This document shows positions 1-11,728 of a stretch of 64,000 bases of DNA, one piece after another. Under the pieces are notes generated by a model that had not been told where the DNA came from, searched no databases, and was given only the letters and a program-made list of their open reading frames with translations. A program made the position numbers and the translations under genes. This DNA comes from Mesostigma viride (lineage: Eukaryota; Streptophyta; Mesostigmatophyceae; Mesostigmatales; Mesostigmataceae), in assembly GCA_009746045.1 (NCBI GenBank), contig RPFO01000130.1:2723368-2787367 (forward strand), given 5' to 3'. Within the stretch, counting starts at the first letter, position 1. The number at the start of each line of letters is the position of its first letter.

Positions 1-582
1 TTTGGGACTTATTTCGGGACTTAATTTGGGAATCGTCCCTTAGTCAGGACTTTTCTATGGAACTATGATAGTTTGTGTGATTCGGGCCAGTTATTTTGGG
101 CCTAGGTTGTTGTATGCGATCTTCTGGGGGCCGGTGCAGTCGCGCCGCGCTGCGTACTTTATAGCTGGTTGAGATATTGTACTCATGCGTGGATTCTGTA
201 GGCGAGGGTCGATGTCGACCCGAGATCTTGTGTGGACTGCATGCTTGGGAAGGTCGGCGCCATGTCGGCGCCCCTTGCCAGCGTAGTGGCAGACCTAGGT
301 GAAATTGGTCCGAGGACGAGAGTCTCGCTCTCTTGGTTTGATGAATGTAAAGTGCGATGACGCCTTCATATTAAACCTGGGGCAACTATCCATTTGTAAT
401 TGGTCTTGCTAGCCATTATAAGTGTGTATCAATTAGCTTGGCGTCAAGCCGCGATGCCAGATATCTCACGACCCCAGTCGTGAAGCGCAATCTGCATTAG
501 GCGACCTTGATTATTCCTAATTCCGGCATGGAGGATCTTTCGCTACGTCACTCAGGCTAGGGACCTGGGTTGGCACGTAACA
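1..582 (+). repeat. 5' LTR of the outer element (left end cut by window)
   Basis: Matches 19051-19638 almost base for base, apart from two small length differences. It ends in GGCACGTAACA. The complete right-hand LTR shows a TGTTGCGTGCC start, so the LTR carries an imperfect terminal inverted repeat of TG...CA type. Confidence 0.9.
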
Positions 583-1355
583 CTGGTTATCGGAGGTAAA
601 ATGTGCTGGAGAGGTTAGCTAACTCTCGCGGAGAGAGCTAGTGTAGCCAGTTAGGATAGCAAGGCGGTGCTTAGTGTAGATAGAGGTTCCGGTATTCAAC
701 GATTGCGGACTGGTCGGCGGCAGCCCGTAAAGGGATTCAACGACGACCTTGGCAGCAAGCGGCAGTCCGGGATACTCGGCGGGGCTAGTAATAGCCCTGT
801 GGTGAGGTGCCATAGGCAGTAGCGGCCATTACCCCTGTTTTCAACGACTTCTAGTGGTGGTAGAGCTCCGGCTCCCAACGACACTCGACGGCGGCCAGCC
901 CAGGGGTTTTCAACGACATTGGTTATGGTACGTCCCCTAGTTTAGTGCTCTTTACTTAAACGCTTGCTTTCTTCCCGGGACTGCACGCGTAGAAGGGGTT
1001 TATGTTTAATGTTGTGCTCTCTGTAGGCGTTTCCATGTTGTTTGAGAGATGTGGGGGCCGCGGAGGCACCCATCGTTGTGTGACCTGCAACGGGTCTTGG
1101 GGTAGGTACCGTCGGGCTGTGGCCGATTATGTTTGACGGTGCTTACCTCTGTGAGCCCCGTGGAGGGGACCAGTGTACTGTGCCCTTGTTCGCGTAGAGC
1201 TTGGGCGTGTGTTGTGTTAGAGTCCGTCCTCCTCTCTCGTTGCGTTTATCACTGCACTTAGAGGTATCCTTGGGGATCCCTTTTCCTTTCTGTCTTGCAA
1301 GCTTCTGCCAGCCCTTTTCTCCTTCTCGCCAGCGTATGATAGACTACTACGCAAT
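583..1355 (+). other. Leader of the outer LTR element with primer-binding-like site
   Basis: About 770 bases between the LTR and the first ORF. A TGGTTATCGGAGG stretch begins at 584, directly after the LTR. It has the TGG start expected where a tRNA CCA end would pair and loosely resembles an initiator-Met primer site (inference). No gene was seen in the rest. Confidence 0.5.
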
Positions 1356-1715
1356 ATGTCTTTGAAAGGGAAGCGAAGGATAAATAAGGGTGGACAGTCT
1401 GGATTTCCCTACTATGCAGTAGCCCATGACGGGGGTGAGGGTAGACCAGCCATATTTTATAGTTGGAAGACGTGTGAACAGCATACCAAAGATAAGATAA
1501 TGTCTAGGGACTTTAATGCTAGATGGAAGGGGTTTGATAACATCATAGATGCAGATAGGTTTGTTAGGGAGCACATGCCATTGCCAGAGGGTCTGCACAC
1601 CACCCGTGAATGCCCTAAGTCACCCACGCACAGCAAGGGAGACAACAGTCAGGAGGTGGGGACAGCAGTTACAGTTACCTTCTCCCAGCTGACCATTGGC
1701 TCTAGCAGACAATAG
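1356..1715 (+). CDS. Accessory ORF with RNase H1 hybrid-binding (viroplasmin-type) domain
   Basis: A 119-residue reading frame between the 5' LTR and Gag of the outer LTR fossil. Residues ~15-72 follow the pattern of the RNase H1 N-terminal hybrid-binding domain, also found in caulimovirus protein VI: a basic start, YYAV, a glycine-rich turn, FYSWKTCEQH, then a lysine/phenylalanine block (WKGF) and an alanine-aspartate helix (DADRFVREHM). In RNase H1 this fold binds RNA/DNA hybrids. The remaining ~45 residues are polar and unrecognised. The start was chosen as the first ATG of the open frame. Placement ahead of Gag suggests an accessory role in reverse transcription or nucleoprotein assembly, which is inference. 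The domain call is by pattern only. Confidence 0.65.
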   Translation: MSLKGKRRINKGGQSGFPYYAVAHDGGEGRPAIFYSWKTCEQHTKDKIMSRDFNARWKGFDNIIDADRFVREHMPLPEGLHTTRECPKSPTHSKGDNSQEVGTAVTVTFSQLTIGSSRQ

Positions 1716-1782
1716 AGGGCATTACTACTAGGGAATAGTACTAGGTCCTATCTATATAGATATATAGTACGTGGTTGCTCTC

Positions 1783-1805
1783 TTTCTCTCTCTCTCTCTC
1801 TCTCA
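1783..1805 (+). repeat. (CT)n microsatellite
   Basis: A short run of CT dinucleotides between the accessory ORF and Gag, close upstream of the Gag start at 1850. No function is visible. Confidence 0.8.
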
Positions 1806-1849
1806 CTGGGGAGGTGTTGCCTGCAGTGTAAGGTATCGGTACGAGCATC

Positions 1850-2115
1850 ATGCCACGAAGACGGAGAGAACCTGTCAACAGAGAGATAGAACAGGTAGAC
1901 AACCACGAGCAAGGTATAGAGGTGGTAGAGGTACCACCGCACGTCCAAGTAGGGACAGGTACAGGTGAGGTCATGGAGAGACCTGCGGAAGGCTCCCCAC
2001 GATCTAGAGACCAGGGCCGCAGAGATTCATCAGATGATGACAGTCCAGACTCCAGGGTGGAACAAGGGGGGGACGGGCGCAGCCAGGAGATGCTCCAGCA
2101 GGGTTTCCAGCAGCA

Positions 2116-2171
<56 letters not shown>

Positions 2172-3480
2172 GTTTCCAGCAGCAGCAGCAGCAGCAGCGG
2201 CAGCAGCAGCAACCGCAGCAGCAGCAGCAGCAACCGCAGCAGCAGCAGCAACTACCGCAGCAGCAGCAGCAGCAGCAGCAGCAACCGCAGCAGCAACTGC
2301 AGCAACCTCGGGGGCAGAGCAGCAGCATGGTTCACTCGCCAGCGGTCGTCAGCAACCTGAATTTCAGCAGAGTCGGGCCTTGGATGGCCCGGGGTATGAA
2401 CACCCCTCGTCGGTACAGGTGCGGCGGACGCACGGTACGCCGACCAGATCCGGTTCTCTCCCCCGGTCGCAGCCTCCAGCCTTCGGCTCCATCGCCTACC
2501 GGGAGGTCGGTGGGCCCAAGCCTAATACGGTGAAGGCCCCACCGATGCCCACGTTCAAGAATGTTCCCAAGCTGCACGCGCACATGAAACCGCGGGAGAT
2601 TGACGAATGGGGGCGCATGTGGCAACAGCAGTATACCGTCTGGTGTAACCATCACAGTTGGGAACTGGCCACCTGCGATCTCATCCCGCATGTCGTTAAC
2701 ACCTGCATGGACCCCTCGGTGGTGAGCATCCTAAATTGTGAGAGCATCGCATCCCAATCGTACCCGCAAACCGTGGAGGAGCTGATGGACCGGGTGCGCT
2801 GCAAGCTGGTGCCCCCAGATGTTGTAATCCACGAGCGACTCGCATTCGGCAAGCTGCGCCAGGGAGCCACTCCGTACCGCGAGTTCCTATCCAAGTTTGA
2901 GTCCAGCGCCGCCTACCTGACAGACATGACCTGGTACGAGTACAAGATCCGGTTCATTGAGGCCCTCAGTCCCGAGCTGCAGGATGAGGTATTGAAGCAC
3001 TACGCTGAGGTCCCCTAGGATGAGTGGGATATCCTGAAAATCCAGCGGTATCTTCTGCAGGTGGCCGACGTCGTGGCTCGCGGGCGCGCACCATCGGTGC
3101 GTTGTTTCTTCCGATCAGGTCCCCCGCACGACGGCGAGGGGAATGATGACTCCCCTGATGACCTGGAGGACGGGAACGCTGACCATGGCCTCAACGCCAT
3201 CGACGCGAGTAAAGCCCGTTGCTTCATATGTGCTTTGAGGTGGGTCACCTCAGGCGCGACTGCCCCAAACTCCGTAGCAGGCACGTTGGACGTGGCACGG
3301 GGGAGACCGAGCCCAGGTTTTCAGGCCCGGCATTCGGCAGTCGCCCGGACTCCTCCGGCCCAAGGGACAAGCCCCGCCGGCAACGCGGACGAGCGGGCGC
3401 CAGCAGGCCCGGCAGTTCACGACTCAGCACCAACAGCCGCGGCCGCCAGCGATTCATGAGTTCTACCAAGGGCGTGCTGC
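1850..3480 (+). pseudogene. Gag region of the outer LTR fossil
   Basis: The region opens with a basic, charged leader, then a long glutamine-rich stretch encoded by CAG repeats. A capsid-like segment (~2560-3010) follows, with the tryptophan-rich helical pattern of Ty3-type Gag (EIDEWGRMWQQQY, then FLSKFE and FIEALSPELQDEV). A zinc-knuckle-like Cys/His segment lies near 3210-3265 and a basic, serine-rich tail comes after it. Order and style fit a retrotransposon Gag that packages element RNA in cytoplasmic particles. It is broken in more than one place and is treated as a fossil. Confidence 0.7.
2090..2310 (+). repeat. CAG-rich trinucleotide tract encoding polyglutamine
   Basis: About 220 bases of CAG with scattered CAA, CCG and CGG codons, inside the Gag N-terminal part. 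On the plus strand it encodes glutamine runs. The reverse strand gives a cysteine/leucine-rich artefact frame. Confidence 0.9.
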
Positions 3481-3983
3481 GCGCGGTCATTGAGATCGAG
3501 GCTCACTGACTAGCCTCCGGACAACGTGCGACCTTTGAGTCACCAGCAGTGGCCGGTTACGAGTTTGCCGCTGGGAAGTATACTATATTATATATTATTA
3601 TATTAGTATATTTAATTAATAATATATTTTTATAATATGTTCACTCCGGTGCGCTTTTCCAGTCCTAGTGGCTGGCCACCTTAGCCATTCTGAGAATGCC
3701 CACCTGTGTAGGGCAAGGGGGGGTGTCTGTTTTGCCCCACATCTGTACCAAATACTAAGGGTGCATTGGTCCTGCACAGTAGCAGGTCACCCTGTTATCA
3801 TGATGTCAGTAGTAAGGGGGGTGTTTGGAATCATACACTGACCCCATGTATAGACGCCGTTGGCGGTAATGGGAAATTACTATTAGGCGTCTGGCACTAG
3901 TGTTTTATATAGGGTACCGTTGGCGGTAATGGGATATTATATTAGAATGTAATAATCTATTGAGATACGGCCAACCAACCGTC
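3481..3983 (+). other. AT-rich spacer between Gag and protease of the outer element
   Basis: Holds an AT-only stretch at ~3578-3640 and two copies of a GTTGGCGGTAATGGGA motif (near 3859 and 3919). No gene is seen. It could be a small inserted element, but no clear ends were found. Confidence 0.4.
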
Positions 3984-4221
3984 ATGGATGTCAAGTTTTT
4001 GGTCGACACAGGCGCTTCCACATCCTTCATCAACGCGGCACTGGTGCGCCGGCTGGGCCTGACGCCCAGCCCCCACACCGGACGTCCGTGCATCTGACCC
4101 ACTCGGATGGTCGCCAACACCAATCGCCCGGTCTGGCAGATATCAAAGGTGTGCTGCAAGGCACCCCGTTCGACCTGGCTGCGACCATCGCACCGCTGGG
4201 CGCAGCGGACATCATCATTGG
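3984..4221 (+). pseudogene. Retropepsin segment of the outer LTR fossil
   Basis: Contains the aspartic protease active-site pattern VDTGAS (GAC codon at ~4005) followed by a hydrophobic FINAALV helix, then an ADIII-G motif near its end. That is the beta-strand pattern of the second half of a retropepsin. In LTR elements this enzyme matures Gag and Pol. A SINE-like dimer is inserted right after this motif, and the sequence beyond it (4903 on) continues with IIIGLDFG. Fossil; not whole. Confidence 0.7.
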
Positions 4222-4902
4222 TCGTGTGTAGTACTCCTACACACAGATCTCGAGTGATTTATCTAGTACCAAATCCGAAAGGCTTGCATCACTCCCCGGA
4301 CAGGAGAACTTTTGCGGATGACTGTAGGTGTAAGTTGGCGATGCCATGGTATCCGGAGACGTCCGTCCTATAGTCAGCAAAATTGGTGCGAGAGGTCCCC
4401 AGTTCGATTCCGGTCGGATTCATTTGCAGATCGCGTTTTCCGCGTTTTCCGCGGCCTGGCACTGAACGCAAAGGTTTTCACCTTTGCGGAGTGTCTGATC
4501 AGAATATACGCTTGGCTGATTTCGATAGTACCGGCTACGCCCCCTTCTACTAAAAAAGAAGGATTCAGCCGTGTTCAGCCCGTCTCACGGTGCGAGACTG
4601 AACAAGTCTCGCGTGCAGACACGTGTGTAGTACTCCTACACACAGATCTCGAGTGATTTATCTAGTACCAAATCCGAAAGGCTTGCATCACTCCCCTGAC
4701 AGGAGAACTTTTGCGGATGACTGTAGGTGTAAGTTGGCGATGCCATGGTATCCGGAGACGTCCGTCCTATAGTCAGCAAAATTGGTGCGAGAGGTCCCCA
4801 GTTCGATTCCGGTCGGATTCATTTGCAGATCGCGTTTTCCGCGTTTTCCGCGGCCTGGCACTGAACGCAAAGGTTTTCACCTTTGCGGAGTGTCTGATCA
4901 GA
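4222..4902 (+). mobile_element. Tandem SINE-like retroposon inserted in the LTR element
   Basis: Two 281-base units (4223-4503 and 4622-4902) are almost identical and separated by 118 bases containing an inverted GTCTCACGGTGCGAGAC motif. The block is flanked by an 11-base direct repeat ATCATCATTGG (4211-4221 and 4903-4913), a target-site duplication. Each unit carries box-A-like TATAGTCAGC and box-B-like AGTTCGATTCCGG motifs about 30 bases apart, as in tRNA-derived SINEs, and a GC-rich 3' part (CGCGTTTTCCGCGTTTTCCGC). A third copy lies at 32371-32577. No coding capacity. The tRNA-derived label is inference from the two boxes. Confidence 0.7.
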
Positions 4903-4913
4903 ATCATCATTGG

Positions 4914-6540
4914 GCTCGACTTTGGACGCGCAGGATGTGGACATTCGCGTGCGCCGGCGAGTGGTTTGGTTTCCCGATGGTTCCTTTTGGTGCCCTGACA
5001 GCGAGTATAGGGCACATAGCATTACACAGGAGCGCCCGGCGGTCCAGCATCCTTGACTCCTGGGCAGTAATTGGACGATCGCGTGGACGCGTCGTCCCCG
5101 GGGGAAGGGGAGGGGTCGCAGAGCGTATGAAACCAGATGGCTACTAATAATACCATATACTTCTTTACTATACCTACCTTTTATATACTAAGTACTTGTA
5201 CTGGTCCACTACACTTCCTTATGATACCATACTCTTCTTAACTATATCTAGCTCCTGTATGATCGGCACGGTTCGGCGTTGGATCGAGCCGGCCATCTAT
5301 GTAGGAATCCACCGCGCAGCCGCGCGTGGATCCGACGACCCTTCTACTGCCATGCCAGGGATCGATGCGCAGCCGCGCGTGGATCCGACGACCCTTCTAC
5401 TGCCATGCCAGGGATCGATGCGCCAGCGTGCGGATATTATATATTTTCGATATTCTCTATTTTCTATATAATAGTAGTATATTTTCTCCATGATATATTC
5501 TCTATGGGATAATCTGCAGTTGGCGGTGGGCTTGAACGGGTCGTCCCGAAGAGGACCACGTCAGGCACTCAGCACCGCATGTGCACATGGTCCTGGCCTT
5601 TTTGGACATGGGCTCACCGGATGCTTGATGATTCTACTACTAAGGCGTCCGTACCGAGGCATCTCCGCGTGGGATGCCGGATTCGGCTGCGAGTGCCAGT
5701 GACCCCAGACTACGGCCTGACTGCACGTCGCGTCCCGCGTGACCAACGGACGCGGAGTCCCATGGCACGCGGCCAAGTATTATTATAGGGAGTCTTCCGG
5801 CTGGCGGCTATGAGTCACGGCTCCCTGACTTCCTGGCGCATGAGGGACGCGCCTCGCTTCTCGTGCACCCGTACGTGATTAATTTCACCATTGCGACACG
5901 GTGCATGGAGACGGCACGGTGCGTGGAGGCTGTTGCAACCCCGATGCGACTGGGCGATCAGGCAGGGCGGAGCCTGTATTGAATCGTGGTCGGCCGGCAA
6001 ACAGATGTACAGCACCTTGTTGAATTGTCGGTAGCCAACCAATTGGCTACACCGGCATTGAGTCGACGCCTAGCTGGGTCAGGGCACTCCTGGGCTCGAG
6101 TAACCGTGCATGCAGGGCGCGCCCGCGTCAGACGCGACTGTCGGGAGTAAGGGCCCCCGGGGCTGCAAGCATATGCGGGCACGGTGCATTTGAATGGCGA
6201 CAGCACATACTGCCGGCAGTAGTGGTGGATGACCCAGCCGGTCGTGGTTGCACTGGTTGCGCTGGTGCCGGTCGTGGTTGCATCAGAAGCCGGTGGCGGT
6301 GTCCGGTCATTGTCTCACCGCCTCAACAGTGCGCGTGCATGGTGCCGATGCCACATGATGTGGCGCTGTCGCCCCGCACACTGCCGGTGTCCGAGTAACA
6401 CCCGGTATCACTGCATAGGGCCGGTACATCCGCTCTGAGCGGACCCGGCGCTGATGCGCGCTGAGCCATGGCAGAGCACTGAGGTACATGGGACGTGCGG
6501 GATCTGGCCGTCGAGGGCGAGTCACGGGGACTGTAGTAAC
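4914..6540 (+). other. Rest of outer element before the copia insertion; no recognisable gene
   Basis: About 1.6 kb belonging to the outer LTR fossil by position. It starts with a few residues continuing the protease, then has no recognisable domain. An AT-rich block lies at ~5140-5260 and another at ~5435-5510. No reverse transcriptase motif was found in any frame. Confidence 0.45.
5316..5421 (+). repeat. 53-bp direct tandem duplication
   Basis: Two adjacent copies (5316-5368 and 5369-5421), each beginning GCAGCCGCGCGTGGATCC and ending GGGATCGATGC. They look identical, so the duplication is recent. Confidence 0.9.
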
Positions 6541-7155
6541 AGTTGTGAGGGTAAGAATGCCACGAATTCCGCCATGGTTCTTGCAGGAAGTTGCCTTTAT
6601 TAACAATCAGGAAACACAGACGTAAGTCACGTCACTTCCAAGACTGCACGCAGCACAGGCGACAGGGTCGCAGTGCCAAGAGAACGTGCACGCAAGAACT
6701 GGCGTCCCGGTGTGACCAAGTCACTCATATAGCTTACTAGGGACGCGTCCAAGTATTCAGCTGCACTGTCACAGCTGAACTGTCAATCAATTGATTACAC
6801 AGACTCTGGCACGCCTTTGGCGCGCAGATCTATCAATTGTCCATACGGCTAGTCCTGTGGACCTATCCGTACACTAGTCAGCATCAATTGTCTCATAGGT
6901 CCTGGCGCGCTACAGCGCCTACCTATCAATTGACCATCAAGTCCTGTACAAGTCCTGTCAACGTCCTGCGGACTATCAAAGTGACACTTGTACATCCTGT
7001 GTCCGTACGCGCCCACAGTGGCGCGCCGGGTACTGTCGGCACAGCCTAGGAAACGTCATAACTTTTACGTTCCTTAACCAAATGAGGCGTTCAAGGTGCC
7101 GTTGGAAAGAGCGTAACAATCTCTATCCATCTAACGTAAATCCTTTACGTTAACT
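6541..7155 (-). repeat. 3' LTR of copia-like copy 1
   Basis: 615 bases, near-identical to 13758-14372 and to 42755-43371 and 50606-51222. On the plus strand it starts AGTTGTGAGG and ends ACGTTAACT. It contains several CAATTG/TCAATTGA motifs and a GGCGCGC-containing block. Confidence 0.92.
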
Positions 7156-8104
7156 CCAATCCCTTCTTTTCTTTAGGGATCACATCCCCTGCCAGGGACC
7201 CTTGAAGTAGCTTGAAATGTCCTTCACTCCAGCTTGAAGCTTGAACAGATGTCTTTAATGGCCAATGCCATTCCCCCAGCCCTTTCTTTTAAGGAACTGG
7301 AAAAGAAACAGATCTGCCACAGGGAAAACCATTCATGAGAAATGGATAAAAACCTATGGAAGTGGCATTACAGAGTACCACCAGATATTAGAAGCACACA
7401 AAATTAAATACATACAGGTTAATTCTATGAGGTCTTCTCCAGGAATTAATCCCATCACCTCGGTAGAGCCTCCAGTACAATGACCTTCTGGCGGTGAGTT
7501 ACATTAATCCCAGATACTAATCCCATAAAACCCAGTACATATTCAATATAAGTACAATAAATCCATGACAATTAAAATACCACTTGACAAAGTAAGGCGT
7601 ATTACAATAGTTTGCCTGTCATTCTCTCAACAGGGGTCTATTGGCGCCCGTCTTACGGCGCCCGTCTACTTGCCAGATGGTAAACTGCCACAGCAAACAA
7701 ATGACAAAATGAAACACATAGGCAACAATTAAATCCTGCCCTGGGGAACTAGGGAAGTCTGAACAGGCAAACACCTGAACAGGCCAGCTTGTAGAAACAT
7801 AATACCAGGGAATCGAACCCCGCCCTATAAACCCCAGAATAAAGGTTCCCAGACCATTGTGAGAAGTATGTACAAATATACATTTCTTTTAAAATAGAAT
7901 ACATGGTCTGTAATGGACCTGTCAACCTTGTGTAGTCAACAGCATGAACCCCAGCCAAAACCTGGCTGTATCCTGATTAAAATCAGAGTGAGTGTACCAT
8001 GGTCCATGAGCCTTAGTACAGACTAAAATACAGGTATTATGCCAGTCACAATGCTGACACTACCACACAATCTGCTCTCCAATGCCCTATAACCATGCAC
8101 CAGC
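7156..8104 (-). other. Long 3' non-coding part of copia-like copy 1
   Basis: About 950 bases between RNase H and the 3' LTR, with no domain seen. The same region is present in copy 2 (14373-15321) and, with an insertion, in copy 3 (43372-44983). It contains GGCGCCCGTCTTACGGCGCCC (a GGCGCC inverted motif near 7642-7663). Confidence 0.6.
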
Positions 8105-11100
8105 TTAGACAGCTTGCTGAGATGGGTCCATCAGAGACTGAAGAACCTTGTATTGCACTGCTGCCTTCTGCACTAGCTTGGTCAAAGCATCAGCAGGATT
8201 GTCAACCCCAGGGATATGCTCAATATTGGCCAAGGAGGACAACTCCTTAAGAAGGAGATAATCCAAGTCCCTACTTCTGGCCATCTGCCTGTGCACAAAC
8301 TGCACCATCCCCATGGAGTCTGTTTTTAGAAGAGTGGTAACCTGAAGTGGCCAAGGAGTGTTAGAAGTCATCTGATGAAGCAACTCCTTCAGATAAAGGC
8401 TTGTGTGAATGCCTTCACAAATAGCCCTGCATTCTGCCACATCACTGCTGACAGCCACCCGTTTGTGCAGGCGACTAAACCAGCTCACCAAACTCCCCAG
8501 GCCTTCCTGTCTGAGCACAAAGAGCCCTGCAGCCCTGCCCCTGACCTTGGAGACCTGCCTGCTGTCCATTGAGCTATCCACATACAGCTCCATGCAAATG
8601 GGTTGTGATAAATCCACTGCAGACAACAGAATGCCAGATGAAGCCCTGACCTGATCAGCCACCTTGGCAGACCCTAGCTCCACCAGCATGTCATCAGGCA
8701 ACCTGGCTATGACCATAAGGTCTGGCCTGGAAATGCCTGCCACCCAAGCAACCATGCCCCTCACCATGGGACACAGTGCCTGTGTGATGGTTGGAGGAAG
8801 CTTGCTAATGAGGGTCTCTTGATAATCATTGCCCCCCACCAGCAGCATACGCCACTCCCCCCTTCTTCACCAGTGTGGCCTCCATGCCCACAAACAGCAG
8901 AGGCTCATTCTCCACCTGCCATTGCTCCCTACCCAGAGGAAACTTGGACTTAATGATGGAGATCAGCTCCTTAAGCCACGACGTGGGAGCTATCAGATGT
9001 AGGTCATCCCCGTGCAGCGAAGCATACACTGGCAGGCCTTCCCATTGCCCCAGAAACAGACAGGGGTCTACAGGAGAGACCTTCAAGTTGCAATGCTCCT
9101 TCAGGAAACGGTTGAGAGTCTCCCTCCAGATTATTGGACTTGACCTCAGGCCCTCCAGGCCCTTGAGGATTTTAAGGAACTCCGTGTGGATGTCCCTTTT
9201 CCATACAGCAGGCACCCTAACATAGAAAGGCGTCTTGCCCTCCCACTTTTCCTGTGCCACATCTGCATCACCCTCCAGAAATGCCCTCTTGAAGTCTATC
9301 ACCACTGAGCCATAGTCCAAGCCCTTGTTGAGAAGGCCTAGAAAGACACACAGCAGCAGCCTCCAAGTATCATGCAGCATGCCAGGGGTATACAACTCCT
9401 CAGCAGTGCACTCACCAGTACCCTTGAACTCATTCAGCACTGGCCTGACATGTGGTACCTTGACCCCGTCCACCTCCTTCATCTTGATGACAAACTTGAG
9501 CTTGAGTAGACGTCGTGCAGGAGGCAGGTCATTGACAGGTTCCACGCATTTCTTGGAGATCCAGTCCTCCCCAGATTTAATCAGACCCAGTGTGACCTGG
9601 GGACACATAATGGGAGAGGACATGAGCTTCACCAGGCCTTGGTAGTTGATAGGGCTGTGTCCAGCAAGTGAGTGAGGACCAATGCCCAAACTGCTTGGAT
9701 GACTAGCAGCTGGCAGTATGAGGTCATCAACCAAGGGCTCCTGCCCCTGGCACACTTGCACACGCTTAACCGTCCTGGTTACTGCACGTGATAGGTGAGT
9801 GGTCCTGAAATTAATCAGTGGGACCTGACCAGCCCCTTCCTTAGTCAGGAGAGAGGACGTGATCACTACCCCATCCTGGCATAGGAAATTCTGCCCCAGA
9901 AGAGCAGGTCCTTGATAGCCCTCCAAGACACAAAAAGCAGTGTCCTGTCCAAGGATAGGAATGAATACCTCACCCAGTACCTTCACGTGTACCCCGCCAC
10001 TGAAGTCAGACACAAACTGATAGCTGGGTTCAGACATGCTGTACCCTGCTGCAGCCCTGGTCCCAATGATGGAACCTGAGAATTAGTGTCTACCTCTAAG
10101 GCAGTGTCCAGCCCCAGATTGCCATGCCACCTGAGCTTGGCTACCTTGGGCTGCTTCTTGGCCCTTTGTAGAGCCCCAATCAATCCAGCCAAACTTGTCC
10201 CCCTGGGCTTGGTTAGTGCCTTGGGCTTGACAGTTGACTCCCCAGCTGTTGACCTTGCAGCCTGTTCAACAAGTACCTCTGCAACCTGGCCAGGGCTGAC
10301 AGATTCCCCTGCAACAGATGTGGTCGTTGCGTCAGTGATGTCACCTGGGACCTGAAAATCCTGCAGATCCTGTGAGCCTTGTGCCTGACTGCCCTCATTC
10401 ATCAGGTTAGGCTTGACATATGACCAACTCAGCCGGTGTACATGCTTTGGTTCGTCCTCCATGCTGACCAAGCATGCGTGGCTAGCTTCATCAACCTGGG
10501 TAACCACCCCAGGACTCCAGCTACCACGTTTGCCATAAAGGCTAGGTTCCTTCCAAGCTAGGACCTTCTGACCCACTTGTGGCTCCAGCATCTTCCAACC
10601 CCGGTCCTTCTCCCTCAGCTTGGCAAAGGTGACATGTGCAGCATGTTTCCAGCCCTCCAGCACATGTGGTGGGCACAGGCCATGATATAGACCCATTGGG
10701 CTGACAGCAACTCCATCATAGTAGAAGTTAACCCTGCTGTTCAGCTGCTGCTCCACGTTCCTCAGCCATGCACTCCTGACAAGTGCAGGTGCAGACAAGG
10801 GTACCCAGTCTTCAGAGATGATCAATTTCTTGACCTCCTGGATTGCCCTCTCGATAGCACCCTGCTGCCCATGAGCCTCCCTAGGTGTAACCAGCAACTC
10901 AGGAAGGGTAGGATCACCCTTGAGATGCTGAAACTGCATGTCCACCTGGATCCTTGTGGTAGGAAACTTGGCTCTTACATTCTGCAGGGCAGCCAGCAAG
11001 TACCTGTTCTTCATAGAAGGTAAATGCTCCAGCACCTTGTATTTCGTGTACCTGTCCACGCACACCAACAGTTGCATGCCCCTGATGTGTTGGATATCAC

Positions 11101-11587
11101 ACTGCAGATCACCAATGCTCTGAGGTAGAGCTTTGGCATGTGATTTCCTGGGCTTGTTGGAGGACAACTGGCACTTACACCGTGAGGCAGCTTGCTGACA
11201 CGCCTTAAGAAGGGGTGCCCTGCCCATACGGAAGGCAAAGTTGTTTGACAGAGAAGTGGCATGCCCAAACATGTTGTGGATTCGGGCACCCAACTCCTGG
11301 TACACAGAGGAAGCAGTCCCTGGCACAGTCAGGACTGTGCTGTCAGGTTGTCCAGCATCACCATGCTGACTTCCATCCTGTTCTGACTCAGAGCCTGAGT
11401 CACCCTGCTCATGCCCAACACCTGGACCGCCAGCAGGGACCACATGCATACCACCAGAGGCCTTCACACCCCTCTGTGGTTGTACATTGGTTTCTCTCAA
11501 AATGAGAGGTCCACCCTCGTGCCCAGCACGAGGATGCATAGGGTCAGACATTCTTACAGCTGCATCAGCTGTCAAGGACGTCTTCAT
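8105..11587 (-). pseudogene. Pol region of copia-like copy 1 (IN, PR-like, RT, RNase H)
   Basis: Read on the minus strand. Integrase comes first, with an HHCC-like zinc-binding start, a D-D-E core and an SH3-like C-terminal part rich in W/K. A retropepsin-like segment follows, with an aspartate-threonine motif and a later ALLGQNFL motif. Next is a copia-type RT with KFVIKMK, VDFKRAFLEGD and an LHGDDL catalytic box. Last is RNase H with LYVDSS, SSDVAECRAI, LKTDS and HIPGVDNPADALTK. These would copy RNA to DNA and integrate it. Having integrase before the protease-like segment differs from the usual copia order. A few breaks; treated as a fossil. Confidence 0.8.
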
Positions 11588-11728
11588 AGGAACCTGTACC
11601 TCTCCAGGTGACCTGGGGCCACACTGAACCTGGAGATCACCCTCTTGTTGCCCAGATATAAAATCTGCATTGGAGCACCTGGCCTCCCCCTTGGGTGAAT
11701 TAAGGTGTGTAGGGGTTGCCTCAGACAG

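Noticed and set aside
1741-2328. Cysteine-rich and leucine-rich frames on the minus strand
   Set aside because: Antisense of the CAG repeat in Gag; composition artefact.
3570-3640. AT-rich stretch as a promoter or origin
   Set aside because: Only AT composition supports it; no motif or associated gene.
4366-4425. tRNA gene inside the SINE-like units
   Set aside because: A- and B-box-like motifs lie only ~30 bases apart and the would-be tRNA is about 60 bases with no anticodon arm.
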